The notes beneath the pieces are model-generated. The model saw only the letters and a program-made list of their open reading frames with translations, was not told the origin of the DNA and made no database searches. 64,000 nt of DNA from Carnegiea gigantea (Eukaryota; Streptophyta; Magnoliopsida; Caryophyllales; Cactaceae): positions 248,001 to 312,000 of the forward strand of contig JAKOGI010000123.1 of the NCBI GenBank assembly GCA_029747015.1. The letters run 5' to 3'. Made by a program: the position numbers and the translations under genes. Numbering within the stretch: the first letter of the stretch is position 1; each line of letters begins with the position of its first letter. Shown one piece after another: positions 15,501 through 28,977 of this stretch.

Positions 15501-18500
15501 TCTGGGGATGCTCTTTACAATTTTTGTGTGTTTTTCAGGTCTATGGACCAGAGAGCAGTGGAAAAACTACTCTTGCCTTACATGCAATTGCGGAAATCCA
15601 GGTGGTGCATGAATCTCTTACAGTTAATTATGAATTCTAGTTTTTCTTTGAAGAGAAGTCACTCATTACAGGCTATTATTGAGACTGTCTGCTTTCCTTG
15701 TATATTGTAACAGAAACTAGGAGGAAACGCAATGCTTGTTGATGCCGAGCATGCATTTGATGCAGCATATTCAAAAGCCTTAGGAGTGGATGTGGAAAAT
15801 TTAATTGTTTGCCAGCCTGATAATGGGGAGATGGCATTGGAGAGTAAGATTTATACGTATTGTATTTTTTCATTTCTCGAGGAGCCATCTTAGATGTGAT
15901 TTTGGGCTGCTAACTTCACAGGTTTCATGTTTTTCACACTCTGAAATTATGATATAAATCGCTTAGCTGGTAGCAAATTGGAGACGTAGCCGACATGCAA
16001 TGCTTGTTGCTAAATGCCAGTGTTCTTTAATCATTTCTATTTGTGTTTGTCCATAGGGAACAACTAAAAAGTTGAAATTTTGTACTTATATTTATTGGAC
16101 TTGGGTGCAACTGTTCAATGCAGATGTGTCCAGGTGTCAGAATTGGTTATTTTTAAGAATTTTTATATCTTCAGCCGGATTTGAGGTGTCTAAGTGCTGT
16201 ATCCTTGCTGCTGGTTACATCAGACACAAGTACGTTCTGGTAAAATGAAACACTCCATTGAACGTATAAGGAGGTATGCAAAACTTGTAGAGTTGTATAC
16301 AAAAATTTGGAAGCAGATTTGAACAGATGAGCCAAGATGAAGATTTAGTTCGCAATTGCTTCCTTCTATTCGGCCTCTGTCTCTTCTGGGTAGCTTGATA
16401 CTAGCATATAAGTGTTTGTGTGTTCTTATTCTGTTATGTGGGTGCTTTCTATCTTAAATGTATTTGTCTGGCTGGTGTCTCTTATATTTTGTAGTCGATT
16501 ATACAAGATATATGACTAAAACATTCTCTACATCTTTTATTGTGGAGCGGCTGCTTGGTAGGTGGTCCATACTTTTTAAATCTAGGTTCCAACAGAAACT
16601 ACACTTTAGTTACCTATCTGGGATGCAAGAGTATTGGTTTTGTGTTTGGTGCTTCTACTGCTGTATTTATTGATTTTTTTTGGGTTTATCTACATGAAAT
16701 AATTTCAGCAAATTTTGATTGTCATGATCATTACAGCTAAGGTTGTTGATTATCATTTTTATCATTCTTGCAGTCGCAGATCGCATGTGTCGATCTGGTG
16801 CAGTGGACCTAATCTGTATTGATTCCGTATCCGCTCTCACTCCGCGGGCTGAAATAGAGGTCATTGTTCTACTTCTGTATCTTTTGTTTTTTCCCTTGTT
16901 CTTTGCCAGAGTGGCAAATTGTGCACTTAATATTAGAGTGATTGTGCAATAGTATTAAAAGAGATCTTGTTACCCACATTGCAAGAAATACATCAGGAGA
17001 GGCTTGCTAATTCAACTGTTCTGCATCAGTTTCAGAATTCTTATGCTCCATATATCAACACTAGAGATTACATACTGTCTACTGTATGAGCTGTATTCTG
17101 GGAAGGGTACTAACTACTAAGAACCCATAGGCATCATGTCTTAGGCATTTAAACTTAGTTTGCAGCAAAAATATTCACACCTTATATGCCAGAAAAATAT
17201 TCACTTGAATAACAGTATTGTATTGGTGAAATGAATTAAAAATAATTTCTTATTCATAGATCACAACATAAATTGAACATAATATGGCAAGCTTACTATA
17301 CTTTAGCCAATTTCATCGTTTTTGGCTGCTTTCTGCTCTTTAGTTTACGGAGCAAAATTTCATCCCTCAATTTGGTTTTATGGAAAATTTCATATTTGTA
17401 TGTTGATAGAACTAGAGCGACCCAATCTCCTGTCAATAACTTATCACATGCTGTGCTTTAATGGTTTTTTGTTTGTATTGATTTTACCGCTCATTCTTCC
17501 CAGTTATTTTATTTCCGTCACCATTCAATTTGACTTAGCGAGTCAGCGTACTTCTAACTGTAAGTGCTAGAATCTTGTAGTTTAGTTGCAGATCAACATT
17601 TCCAAATACTGATATTAGCTATGTTTGTGACTTTGTTGTCACTCACGACAGAGGTACTTTGTACATGTACAATTTCTAGTAGAGTTGAAAGCTTCTTCAT
17701 TGTTTGATCTGCATGTCTAAAGAATCATATTTGCTAGTGTGAATTTTTTCCTAGATGGAATGTATCAGGTTCACTTGTAAGAGAAAGACAGTAGAATGGT
17801 GAGAAGAGAGAGTTATAGAGAGAAAAGGGAAAAAGTTATGTAGAGAGACTTTAATTTGTCTACCTGCGCTATGGCACTAGTCTGTTGAGAGTTTGTCTAA
17901 AATAAGTTAGCAAAGAAGAGTGAGTGGGCAATTTACTATTTTTAGTAGTTAACATATTGATTGGACATGTGATGTAAGTGATGGGATAACTTAACGGTTT
18001 GTCTCCTTTTCTTCTTCTTTTTCCACTCCCCCCCCCCCCCCCCCCAATTTCTCACATTGTGAGAGTTCCATGTCTGTTAATGTAGACTGGTCAGTAGATG
18101 CAGAAAGCAGGATATAGCACAACTGATTCGTTTTTTCATGTTCTTGTTTAGGGTGAGATTGGAATGCAGCAGATCGGCTTGCAGGCACGTCTTATGAGCC
18201 AGGCGTTGCGTAAAATGTCTGGAAATGCATCAAAAGCAGGCTGCACTCTCCTTTTTCTGAATCAGATAAGATACAAGGTAGGAAAAGGTCAGGCTGTAAC
18301 TCGTTTACAGAAAGAATGCTCATAGAAGCAATATAGCATTGCATATGATGTAGTGATGGCAAGCGTTCAGGCTCTATTTGTTGATATTTGTTTTTATTGA
18401 TCAAGAGGGAACTATAGACGTGGTATACTCAGGTTATGTGTTTCCTTGTTTCCTTCTTAATTCTTGTAACAAAATTACTGATCAGTATCAGCAGAGTTGA

Positions 18501-21500
18501 TTGAGTCTACCATGGGTTGCTCTTTACGTTTGAATTTTGTTTGACAATCAAATGTTTTGTTAACTTGTCCTCTTTATAAATAAGCTCATTGATATGCTTT
18601 AAATTTGGGTTCTAGCACAAAAAAACTTCTTTGCAATTGTGATGGTACGGTTATGTAGATTTAATTCTTGCTCCCATCTGTCCACATATCTCTTCCCTAA
18701 ATGGGAGCGTTGTCGATGGTTGTATTGGCTTTACATTTGTAGTCAAATTTTCCATTATTTTTCCAGTCAAGCTAATAACAGTGTTTCTGAAATAGATTGG
18801 CGTGCATTATGGGAATCCTGAAGTGACTAGTGGAGGAATTGCTTTGAAATTCTTTGCATCACTTCGCCTTGAGATACGTTCTATCGGCAAAATCAAATCC
18901 GTGAGTACTAACTGGTCATGTGATGACGTGCCTGTTCGACATGCTTAATCTGACAATGGAAGTATACTTTGCAGGCCAAAGGAGATGATATTGGGTTGCG
19001 AGTCCGTGTCAGGGTACAGAAGAGTAAGGTTGGTTACCCGTTGCGGCATAACACCCCATCCCCCCCCCCCAAAAAATAAAAATAAAAAAGAAGATTTCCT
19101 CACGGCCTATGGATGAGTTTATAAAGATGTAGTTGAGAGTGGGGAGTCGAGCCATCGAGGGACATAATAATTGTGAGAGGCAAAAGAAGAGACCACTCAA
19201 ACTAAACAATGTCAAGAGTGTTCTTATTTTTCTGTAAATGTGGTACCCTTTCTTGTCTAAGCCCCGCCATGGGGACCTATGATGGGGAAAAGTACAATTT
19301 GGTGACATATGTTTTGCTCCATTTGTATGCGTAGGGCCTAAGTGTACTCAAGATGTACCAGCAAACATTTCCTCAAGGCATTGGAAATAACCCTTTTGAT
19401 ACCTTCTGTTGCTTGCTTGATGATGTTGCCTTGGTTTATTACTCTCTTTTTGCATGTCTTCTGGTCTGTGCAATTTGCTGCCTTGTCATGCATTATTATC
19501 TTGATTATCGCTGGTGTTACTATTATTAGTCTCTTGTTATATTTATTCTATGTTTTTGAATCTACTTGATTTACCAAAATCTTTTTCATGCGTCTCTTGA
19601 CACAAGCACTCTAGCAGCTCAGGTTGGGTAAGATTGTGTACGCACTGCACACTACACATCCTACATTCCTACTAGAGCAGAATTTATGTTGTGTGATGGT
19701 ATTCGCAGCGAAACAACCGTTTGATCGGATAACTGCTCTGGTGTGTGGTATATGTTTTTCTCATGCTGTAACACAGGATAGCTGACGCAACTTATGTTTC
19801 TTCTCCGGAGCTTTAAACCATTTTCTTATGCAAGATGTGAAACTGTGTTGAAAGCTGTGATCTTGCTTTGAGATTTTGCTGCTTTTAATGTCTTTGCTTG
19901 ATCATGCGTTTAACCTGACAAGCAATCTGGTTATCTTGAAGCAAGGACGACTTGACCTATACTATGGCACGTATAAATGGCTTGTAAACTCCTACTTGGA
20001 CTGGTTAGAACACAGGCCCCACCACCTAGTGGGGATTTTATTGAAGCAGGCTTATCAGGGTCTAGAAGATCGATACATAGGCAGCCATGTCATTGAAATT
20101 TATGTGTAGAGGCTGTTCCCTAGGGCCAAATGAATTTTGGAACACAGTTTTTGAAGAGGTTCAATGAGTTTTGGCAGATAACCTCAAAGAAGTTGGAAAG
20201 GATTGAGATAATGAAAAGGATGAAATCTATTATGCCCCAACTCGGTAAATTGTGTGCTGTACCCATGTCGACACGACACGACACGGGTACTGACCTGGGA
20301 TCTGGTTCGGACCTGGCAATAGGCAACCGGATGCGGGTAGGTCGAAGAAAGCTTCGAGAAGCATCAGCTGCATCTTCTCTATCCTTCAGGTCTTCCTAGG
20401 GTTTCCATTGCTTTCACCCTTTGTTTGTGCTTCTCTATCTGCCGTTCCCTCTCTCTCTATGTTTCTCTCTCATCTCACGTGGCTGCAGGTGTTAGGGAAG
20501 GAAGGCTAGGTTTTTTTGCTTCACAATTGGCGCTCCTAACCTAGTGGGATATGCGCCTTTTCTTTCTTTTTTCTGTTTGGGGTGAAGCTGGGGATCATCT
20601 GTTAGAACATTTGTTTGGGCTGTAGTCACAGTCCAAGGCCTTGAAGGCCTTGCTTCACAGAAGCCCAGCTATTTAAATTGGCACTAGTTCTAAATTATTT
20701 GCAACAATCTAAGGTAAACTGAAATTTTAAAAATGAATAAATAATTAGTTTAATTTTTTTAAAAAAATAATAAAAAGCCGCGTTGCAGTACCCGTGTCCC
20801 ATTTTAGGACAAAGTCCTAATGCCCTAAGTTTTTTTGCCAATATTTACAGGTGTCCGACACCTATACCCGAGTTTGAGCAACATAGGATGAAATACATTT
20901 GCTCTAAGATAAATGAACACTGCTGAAACAGTCAAATGGCCGTAACTAAGATGGTATTGTGCTAAACATGATAGCATGTTGGGGGAAGTAATATAATGCG
21001 CAATTCACATTGCTAATTAAGAGTGCTCTAAAGATAAAAAGCAGAACCGGTAAAAGGCCCGAAGTCTTTTAGTGGTATTATTCCAATATTGTTGTCTTCA
21101 GATGTTTGTGGTATGTGTTATGCTGCTTTCATTTAGTGTTTCGTTCTTTTTCTTTATTTTTTTTGGGAATCAGGTTCTGACTACTGGTGACGTGAAGCTT
21201 CTGACAACTTATGTTGCAGGTATCCAGGCCATACAAACAGGCAGAGTTCGAGATCATATTTGGTGAGGGAGTGAGTAAGCTGGTTAGTATTGGAATGAAC
21301 TGGCTCCTATTTTTATATGCAATGGATGGTAAACAAATTACGTTACCTCCTTTTGCATTTCTTTGATTTCTAGGGTTGCATTCTGGATTGTGCTGAAATG
21401 TTGGATGTTGTAACAAAAAAGGGTTCTTGGTATAGCTACAAGGATCAAAGGTGTGGAAACTCTTGCTTGTAACCATTACTCATGGATCACATGTTCTGCA

Positions 21501-23432
21501 GTTACTTGCAATTGAATTAAAAAGGGCTTTTAAGGAATTAAAATGGTAGTTATTTTGTTAAATCTGCTTTCCCGGATTAGGTCGCTGCATGTCTTGTTAG
21601 ATTTGTGTTTTATGCTCAATGGATTATGCTGTCACTGATGTTGTAATTGCTGGTGTCTTGAAAAGGTTGGGACAAGGGAGAGATAGAGCGCTGCAATACT
21701 TGAGAGAGAATCCTCAGTTGACTGATGAGATTGAGCAGGTTTGTATTCTCATGCCATTTTCTTTGTCTCGTATGTTGTCTTCCCTTTTTTTTTTTTTGGG
21801 GGGGGGGGGGGGACAAAGTTGTAGATGGGCCAACTAATTGTTGACTAGATTAAGTCTCTCTTCCATAGTAAGTTTAATTTGTTAAAATTCTGTGTCTATT
21901 ATGCTGCTTTTTCAACCGACAAGCATATTTGCTTGCATATCTATGAATTTAACCCTGACCACATGCATAGATGTCTAGCTGACTAATAATGTTAACGATA
22001 TGGGCCAATAATAGCTCGACTCCAATCAAAAGGAGGTACAAAGACTAAAAAAATAGTGTTAATGATGCATGTGGGTGCTTTCTGTTTAAGTATTACTCCA
22101 GGCTTCAGCTGGTTTAGACAATTCTCACGGTAAGGGGTGGTAAATAGACTGTGCTGAACTCTATGCTTGTATATGTGCGAAATACTAGAAAACAGAAGCA
22201 CTTGCCTCCTTGGAGTGTTTGAAATGTTTGGGTTTGTTTGATACTGGGAAGCCTATTTTTGGGTTGTAATTAGCTTTTGTGGGATGCCTTTAGAACAACC
22301 CCTTTTGTAGGCTTCTCTTATAATATTAATATATTACCTTTTTTCTTATTCAGAAAATGATCTCAGCTGACTTCTGCTGGAGTCGGTTAGAGGCCTTTGG
22401 GCACCTGGAATTTGTTTGTTGCTCAGTGTGGTAGGGAGAAATGTGCAGATTAGTGTCCAGGTCCTGGCCGGTTACTCTGAGCCCGTAGCTGAGCTCTCAG
22501 GAAGAATATTGTTCTTTCTTCATATGGTCGATCTTGTTAATAGACTCTTTTTAGGCTGTACTTTTTGTAGGATGCGTGATTAGCATCCATTCTCTGTGGG
22601 TTCCCAATAAGTATTTCTTTTCCCTGTCCCAAAAGAAAGGCCAATTGCTGAAACTTTCTAACTTCTGAAAGGATCATTTAAAACTTACCTCTATAGGTCC
22701 TCCAAACGCCCATCCTTTTTTTAAAAAAAAGTTGGTCAGGGACGAAAAAAGCAGATTCCTGAGCCCAGGTCTTAAAGCAATAAACTTGTGATTAAATGCT
22801 GAACATAAATGGGATTGTTTCTTTAAAGCTCCTAGCAATGATTTTTGACTGCTTGCATTCTAGCTTGTCTATCCAAGCAACACTATGAAATAGGTCCTGT
22901 TATTGTAAGGATGGCTCATAGTATTTGGTTAGCTCCTCCTTCAGAAATTTATGAAAATAGAAAGGTGTGCAGTTTCATAAGGTTGTCTACTATGGTAGTA
23001 CATTCCTTTACTATTTAATAATACAGCCACTTATAAATGAAGAGCTAGCCTGTATACAACCCACAGTATTAGCCTTTATGTTCTTTATCATACTCTTCAA
23101 CCCCCTATTCATTAGTGCTTTAACATTTATGCTCATGAGATTCTTTTCCTGCCATTTTGGCATCACGAGTTATGGCTGTTCCTCTTAAAATCCACTCTTC
23201 CATCCATTGTTGTTTTAGACGTTACTCTGCTCAAGGCCAACTATAGATATATGACGGATCAACTGCTTTGAGTTTGTAGTTGCTCGGCTAAGTTTTCCTT
23301 ATTTAACTTTTCAGAAAGTTGCAGGTTGTTTGGCCACTGATGGCTGAAGGGATCGTGCAAGCAAACCCATTTAATCCGAGGTACTCCTCCTTGCCACAGT
23401 CCGAGGACGAGTTTTTGGACGAGTTACAGTAG
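9594..23432 (+). CDS. RECA1: Organelle-targeted RecA recombinase (chloroplast type), 13 exons
   Basis: Bacterial-type RecA acting in DNA strand exchange and recombinational repair, here probably in plastids. Exons: 9594-9803, 14035-14126, 14413-14488, 15539-15601, 15714-15843, 16774-16859, 18152-18277, 18796-18900, 18975-19028, 21220-21282, 21374-21450, 21666-21738 and 23319-23432, about 422 residues, near the usual length of plant organelle RecA. All introns are GT-AG and phases match. Residues 1-70 are a Ser/Leu/Arg/Gln-rich presequence that looks like a transit peptide. Walker A is GPESSGKTT (129-137), DAEHAFD follows at 157, Walker B is LICIDS (203-208), and the LNQIR DNA-binding loop segment lies at 255-259. 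The protein ends in an acidic tail, EDEFLDELQ. The first in-frame acceptor of the last exon (23315) would end early at 23347. The acceptor four bases on (23319) keeps the acidic tail typical of plastid RecA and is preferred. Chloroplast rather than mitochondrial location is inferred. Confidence 0.92.
10885..11232. repeat. Possible MULE-type repeat remnant in recA intron 1
   Basis: Two stretches rich in GTACCC, CCATGTC and GACAC-like words (about 10885-10985 and 11120-11232) bracket a short AT-rich middle. The right one ends CCAAGTCCATGTAACATAG. The same terminal wording occurs at 20820-20885 and in the delimited element at 37374-37554, so this is probably an eroded member of that family. Borders are approximate. 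Confidence 0.35.
11789..13157 (-). repeat. Solo LTR (1369 bp) in recA intron 1
   Basis: The sequence starts TGTTCGG and ends TTAATCA, with a 5-bp TCCAG direct repeat on both sides (11784-11788 and 13158-13162). That is the signature of a lone LTR left by LTR-LTR recombination. On the minus strand a TATA-box-like GCCTATAAATACC lies near 12717-12730, so the LTR points against recA. A GC-rich segment (about 12740-12890) holds repeated GTCGCC / CCTGTC-type words. There is no internal coding region, and the lineage was not recognised. Confidence 0.7.
18028..18045. repeat. C18 homopolymer run in recA intron 6
   Basis: Eighteen consecutive C, preceded by a T/C-rich stretch, about 105 bp before exon 7 of recA. 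It belongs to the set of long C or G runs scattered through this window (others at 19060, 21798, 35975, 42826, 48264, 48443, 49104, 51916, 52237, 52856, 53431, 55258 and 57772). Confidence 0.9.
20240..20885. repeat. Possible MULE-type repeat remnant in recA intron 9
   Basis: The left part carries GTACCCATGTC and overlapping CGACA units around 20257-20290. The right part carries GTACCCGTGTCCC near 20790 and ends CCCGAGTTTGAGCAACATAGG near 20866-20886. The latter matches the ends of a MITE type common in eudicots. The middle (about 20340-20780) has CT-rich, gene-like sequence that I do not recognise. Borders and target duplication were not resolved. Confidence 0.35.
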
Positions 23433-24556
23433 AATAGACCAAGAGTTATTCATTGATGATCTTGCGAAGCTATTTTGCCAGCAATGATCCAGCCATCGGG
23501 TGCTGAATTGACAAAAGATTGATTAAGAAGCCATTCGACCACAGCTGCTGTTTGAGCTGAGAATTTGATTTTATTTCTTTTCTGGCTGTGTGAGAGGGGA
23601 ATCAGATGTTCACAACTCATCCCAACATAGCACTTAAATCTTATGGATGGAAAGGGTGGAATGGATGAACTGGAAGAGTGAAATGGGGTGGGAATGTAGA
23701 GGCTGATTCTATGTAATATGTTCGTCCAATTTTCTTGTAAATTAGAACTTCTGTCTGGGTCTTGTGGAGGCATTGTTTTGAGCCCTTGGGTTGGTGCTAA
23801 AGTACGACCGAGCTTTGACATGTCTAATTGTAAACAGGGCAGCATCTGAGCAAATGTAACTATTCCGCATTTTTTTATTCAAGTGCCACTATAATGGAAT
23901 TAGATACATTTGTATGAACTTAAACTCAGTTGTCTCCCCATCCCCCCCACCTGAGGGCCACCTCCCCTTCCCCCAACAGGGCAAGAAAACCAGATCAGAA
24001 AGAATTAGCTACTATGAACTTGTAAGTGTATAGGGGTCTTCTTTACTTTCCAAATTTTCGACCTTGAAAGGCAGAAATGAAGCAAGCCATATTGTGATTT
24101 GCGTTCATAAAGTGTCTTTGAAGTCAATAAAAACAAATTAGCAGTCCTGTCAAGAATCATTAGTGTAATCGCCAATATGAACGGTGATCATATGCACAGT
24201 TTGTTTGCGTATTGACATTGCTAAGCCCTCGACCTAAATCCATTTGGATGAACAATGTTGTTTCGGAGGTGTTGTATAATAATTTGTGTGATCTTAATTT
24301 GTCTCATACGATTGAGGCTATGATATCTCGAAAATGTTTATAATTGCCCAGCAGTGCTTAAACCCCAACCTTCAAAAACCATCCCTTTTAAAACTTTTGT
24401 AAGGATTTACTTTATCCTTGGTAAAATCAGTTATGTTCCACTCTTCATCCATGGATCCGGGGGTTTTTGAACCACTTGTGCTACAAGCACTTAACATGAT
24501 AAAATAGTACCATTTAATAAATTTCACTACAATTTTTAAAATTTAAAAATAACATT
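23433..24556. other. recA 3' flank
   Basis: Contains the probable 3' untranslated region of recA and then intergenic sequence up to the LINE target duplication. No further gene, repeat or clear terminator signal was recognised. Confidence 0.5.
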
Positions 24557-24571
24557 ACTAAGAGCATCCCT

Positions 24572-27500
24572 ACAACAACAACAACTCCCAGTGTGGGTCC
24601 TGCTTTCGTAGGGTCTGGGGAGATCCAGATGTAAGCAGTCTTACCTCAACCGACATCTCTGCCCTTAGAGAGGCTGATTCCATGCGACCCACCAAACAAG
24701 AATTTTATGAAAACATTTGCAAACATTTGTAAAAGAAGGGTTAGAGAGAGAGAACCGCTGGTATAGAAAAGCAGAGTGGGGAGGTACCATACCTTAGCAA
24801 CGATAGACACACAATGACCTCGCCAGCAGTAAGCACTACCTGTAAACAACACAACAAACGCAGACCCGTAACAAAACCTACCCTACTACAACCGAAAGGC
24901 ACTATGTCGATAATGCTCCTCGATCTACAACCTTAATCCTATCCCGCTAGAGTCTTCTATCCTGAGTCATGTCCTCTGTCAATCTTACCAGTTTCAGGTC
25001 CCCTCTAATCATCTCATCCAAACTCTTATTTAGTCGACCTCTTCCTCTGTAACCGACGGGGATGTTAATAGTCTCACATCTCCTTACTGGTGCGTCCACA
25101 CTCTTCCTTTTCACATGGCCAAACCATCTTAGTCTTGATTCCCTCATCTTGTCTTCGATGGGCGCCATTTTAACTAAGTCCCTTATCACTTCATTCCTAA
25201 TTTTATCCAATCTCGTATACCCACATATCCATTTGATCATCCTCATCTCTGTGACCAACAGTATTTGAATCTGAGTCTTCTTTAAAGCCCAGCACTCCGA
25301 ACTGTACATGATAGCGGGTCTCACTACCGTACGATAAATTGTGCCTTTTAAACCTACATGTATCCTCTTATCACACAGCACACCTGTAGCAAGCTTCCAT
25401 TTTAGCCAACCGACTTTAATGCGCTGGTTAATATCTTCGTCAATCTCACTATTCTGCTGAACGATAGAACCGAGGTATTTAAACTTAGGGGTGTTCATTA
25501 AACGGTCCAGGACCGGACCGACCCGAAGACCGAGTCGGACCGGACCGGACCGACGCCTTTCGGTCCGGTCCTCGGTCCTCTCTTTTCCGACTTTTGGTCT
25601 TCGGTCCGGTCCGGTCTCGGACCGGTTGGACCGACAATTGGACCGGACCGGACCGATTTGGGAATTAAGCTTTTTTTTTTTTTTTTGGTTTTAGGTTTGG
25701 ACCTTTTGTTTGGCCACTTTTCAAGGTTTTTGGTTTTATGCGAAGGACCTTCTGTTTGGGCACTTTTCAACCTAGGGCAGAGAGCAAAACCAAAAACCAA
25801 AACATGTTATTACTGCACGTGTCCAAGTACAAATCAGTTGAAAGGGACAAATATTGGGGAGCATAATAGTTATGTAGACTGGAAAGCATGTGAATCTACT
25901 TGGAGGTGTTAACCATACTAATTACTGATGTTGATAGTGAATCATTAGTGATTAGGAAGTTTCTCTTTCTATATTCTCTAAATTGTCTGCACAACTTTGA
26001 AGGATTCTCTGATCTGCCAGCCTTTTAATTGAACCAAATTAAACAACTACCTTCTACGTAGCTACAATTATTTTTCTAAAATAAAGTACTAATAATTTCA
26101 TTTATGTACTTTTCTATAAAGAATAAGATAAGCTTATAATATATTAATTAAAAATATGGGGGTTTTTGTTTTAAGGTTTTTTTTTTCACTTGACTTGGGA
26201 CGATGAGGCTTCTAAAGAACCAACCAACCAAAGCACCGACAGACAAGTCTGTGACATTAACAGAGCATTTTACAGTGAAAAATATATGTATAGAACTTTA
26301 AGCATATTAATATCCAAAAATCAAAGAGCACTTGATCGCATGGTCAAGTTTTGTCTTTTTTTTTAATGCTCTCTACTGGATTTAACTTAGATGAGACGCA
26401 TATCGATTAGAGTACCATGTTCACCATGAGGATAAGGGATGAGGTCAAATTTGGACTGAAGGGTTTGTAATGTATGGGTTCATGAGTCATGACCCAAACA
26501 ATTTCAAAAGTATCCAGGATAGGATCGGTCCAGATTCGGTCCGGTCTCGGTCCGGTCCGGGTTTTGGCCGGTCCAGTCCGGTCCGGACCGAATCTGAAAC
26601 GGTCCGATCCTCGGTCCCCACCTAGGTCTTATTCGGTCTTCGGTCCAGGCCGGTCCGGTCCGGTCCGGTCCGGTCCTGGACCGATGAACACCCCTATCTA
26701 AACTTCTCGACCTTCGGTATCGGCATCCCATCAATGGTGATATCTCCTCCCGCACCTTCCCTCCCGGTAAAGCAGCAATGGATTCAGTGTTAGATCTACT
26801 CACTCTAAAACCTCTAGACTCCAGTGAGTGCCTCCAACGCTCTAACTTGCTATTGATGCTCTCTCTGTTCTCATTAATAAGAACAATGTCATCTGCAAAT
26901 AACATACACCATGGTAACTCATCCTGAATCCCTTTGGTAAGCTCATCCATCGCTATAGTGAACAGGAAAGGGATTAAAGCGAACCCTTGATGCAGGCCCA
27001 TACTAACATAGAAGTCGTCGATAGGCCCTCCTGGCGTTCTAACCCTCGTCCTACCTTCTCGTACATATCCTTAATAACTCGAATATACGCAGGTAACACT
27101 CCTTTCTGTTCCAAGCAACTCCAAACTAGGTTGCATGAGACTCTATCGTAAGCTTTTTTCAGATCGATGAACACCAAATGAAGATCCACTTTTTTATCTC
27201 TGTACAATCCCATAAGCCTTCTAAGGAGGTAGATCGCCTCAATGGTCGACCCGCCAGGCATAAAATCAAATTGGTTCTTTGAGATTGAGATATTCTTCCG
27301 CAACCTTCGCTCAATCACCCTCTCCCATAACTTCATTGTGTGACTGAGCAACTTTATACCCTATAATTGTTAGGGTCTTGAATATCCCCTTTGTTCTTCT
27401 ACAATGGAATGACTGTACTAAACCGCCATTCTCTAGGCATCCTAGAAGTCCTAAGAATGACATTAAAAAGTTCTGTCAGCCACTCCAGACCCTTCTCCCC

Positions 27501-28977
27501 CAAGTACTTCCACACTTTCACTGTTATCCGGTCTGGTCCTTCTGCCTTCCCATTGGCATCCTTTTCAAGGCCTCTTTAATCTCGTCCTTGCTGATCGGTT
27601 CACCCCGGCGAAAGTCGAGACTCATCTCGCTCCTTTCACTACCCGTACTTCGAGGGTCTTCGGTCGCTTCCCCATTGAGGAGTCTGAAAAAGTACCTTTG
27701 CCATCTGCCCTTGATTTCCGCATCCCCCGACAGTACCCTACTATTTTCATCTTTGATACACCTCACGACACCCAAGTCTCTAGTACTCCTTTCTCTAGCC
27801 CGAGCCAGTTTAAAGACTTCCTTCTCACCTTCCTTGGTTTCCAACTTTTGATGTAGCCTATCATAGGGCCGCACTTAGCAACCGCAACTGCTTTCTGGGC
27901 TACCTTTTTTACTGCCTTGTATCTTCCTCTATTGAATTCTTTCTCTTCGTCCGTTCTATTGTTCATAAAAGCAACGTAAGCGTCCTTTTTCTCCTTGACT
28001 TTTTCCTTGACCCCCTCGTTCTACCACCAGGCTCTCTTCATTCTGTTACCGCATCTCCTAGAAACCCCTAGGATTTCCTTAGCGGACTTTCGAATACAAT
28101 CTGCTGTTACTTCCCACATCATATTTGAATCCTTTACTCACCTCTAGGCTCCTTCTTCCGCGATCCTTGCTGATAATTTCATAGCGTTCTCTTTTGAAAG
28201 ATTCCACCACTTGACTCTAAGGTCCCCAACACCCCTCCTCTTCCACTTTACACAGTTAAACTCTACATCTAATACGAGCAAACTATGCTGAGATCCTATA
28301 CACTCACTAGAAATCACCTCACAATTCCTACATGACCTCCGACTATCCGCCCTAGTAAGGAAGTAGTCGATTTGGGTCTTAAAGGAACTACTCTTAAAGG
28401 TCACCAAGTGGTCCTCCTTCTTCTTAAAAAGAGAGTTAACCACTAATAAATCGTCGGCAATGGCAAAGTCCAGGACAGCAACTCCCCCACTGTTCCTCAC
28501 CCCAAAACCGAAATCTCCGTGAGCCGACTCGTAACCACCCGTGTCTCCCCCAATATGACAATTAAAGTCTCATCCTATGGAAATCTTTTCGCTCCGAGGT
28601 ACATCCTGCACGAACAAATCTAAATCCTCCCAGAATCGCTTCTTAACCTCGTCAGACAAACCTATCTGAGGTGTATACACACTAACCACATTAAGGATCG
28701 TTGAACCCACCACCACCTTAATGGCCATGATTTGATCACTCTTACGGCTCACTTCGACAACAGAGTCCACTAACTCATTGTCAACCAAAATGCCAACTCC
28801 ATTCTTCGCCATGTCAAATCCTGAATACCACATCTTATACCCATCAACTACTCTAACTTTCGCAACCACCTATTTAGTCTCCTGAACACAGGCTATGCTA
28901 ATTTGACGTCTACGTAAAAATTTAATTAATTCTATAGACTTACTAATAAGAGACCCAATATTCAATGGACTTACCAC
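24572..28977 (-). mobile_element. RTE-clade LINE, degenerate, with 15-bp target duplication
   Basis: A non-LTR retrotransposon on the minus strand, bounded by a perfect 15-bp direct repeat ACTAAGAGCATCCCT (24557-24571 and 28978-28992). Its 3' end is a short (TTG)n tail (GTTGTTGTTGTA on the minus strand), typical of plant RTE elements. Order along the minus strand: an apurinic endonuclease (about 28960-28140) with CVQETK, SVYTPQ, QIDYFLTR and SQHSLLVLDV; reverse transcriptase (about 27870-26720) with VFIDLKKAYDRV and the FADD catalytic box; and a C-terminal segment (25485-24947) with ECWALKK and RLRWFGHVKR. Stops and frameshifts interrupt the frame, for example a stop right after CVQETK. The RT-to-C-terminal junction is broken by a hAT-like MITE. 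It starts just upstream of the endonuclease, so the 5' end may be slightly truncated. Confidence 0.9.
25486..26696. mobile_element. 1211-bp hAT-like MITE nested in the LINE
   Basis: The ends are perfect 13-bp inverted repeats TAGGGGTGTTCAT / ATGAACACCCCTA. They are flanked by 8-bp target duplications TTTAAACT (25478-25485) and TCTAAACT (26697-26704), which differ at one base. The 8-bp duplication and TAGGGGTGT ends fit the hAT superfamily. Both ends carry dense GGTCCGGTCC-type units (about 25500-25650 and 26525-26680). This motif is nearly self-complementary, so the two arrays can pair. There is no transposase. Removing the element plus one duplication rejoins the LINE reading frame, so it inserted after the LINE. 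Confidence 0.85.
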
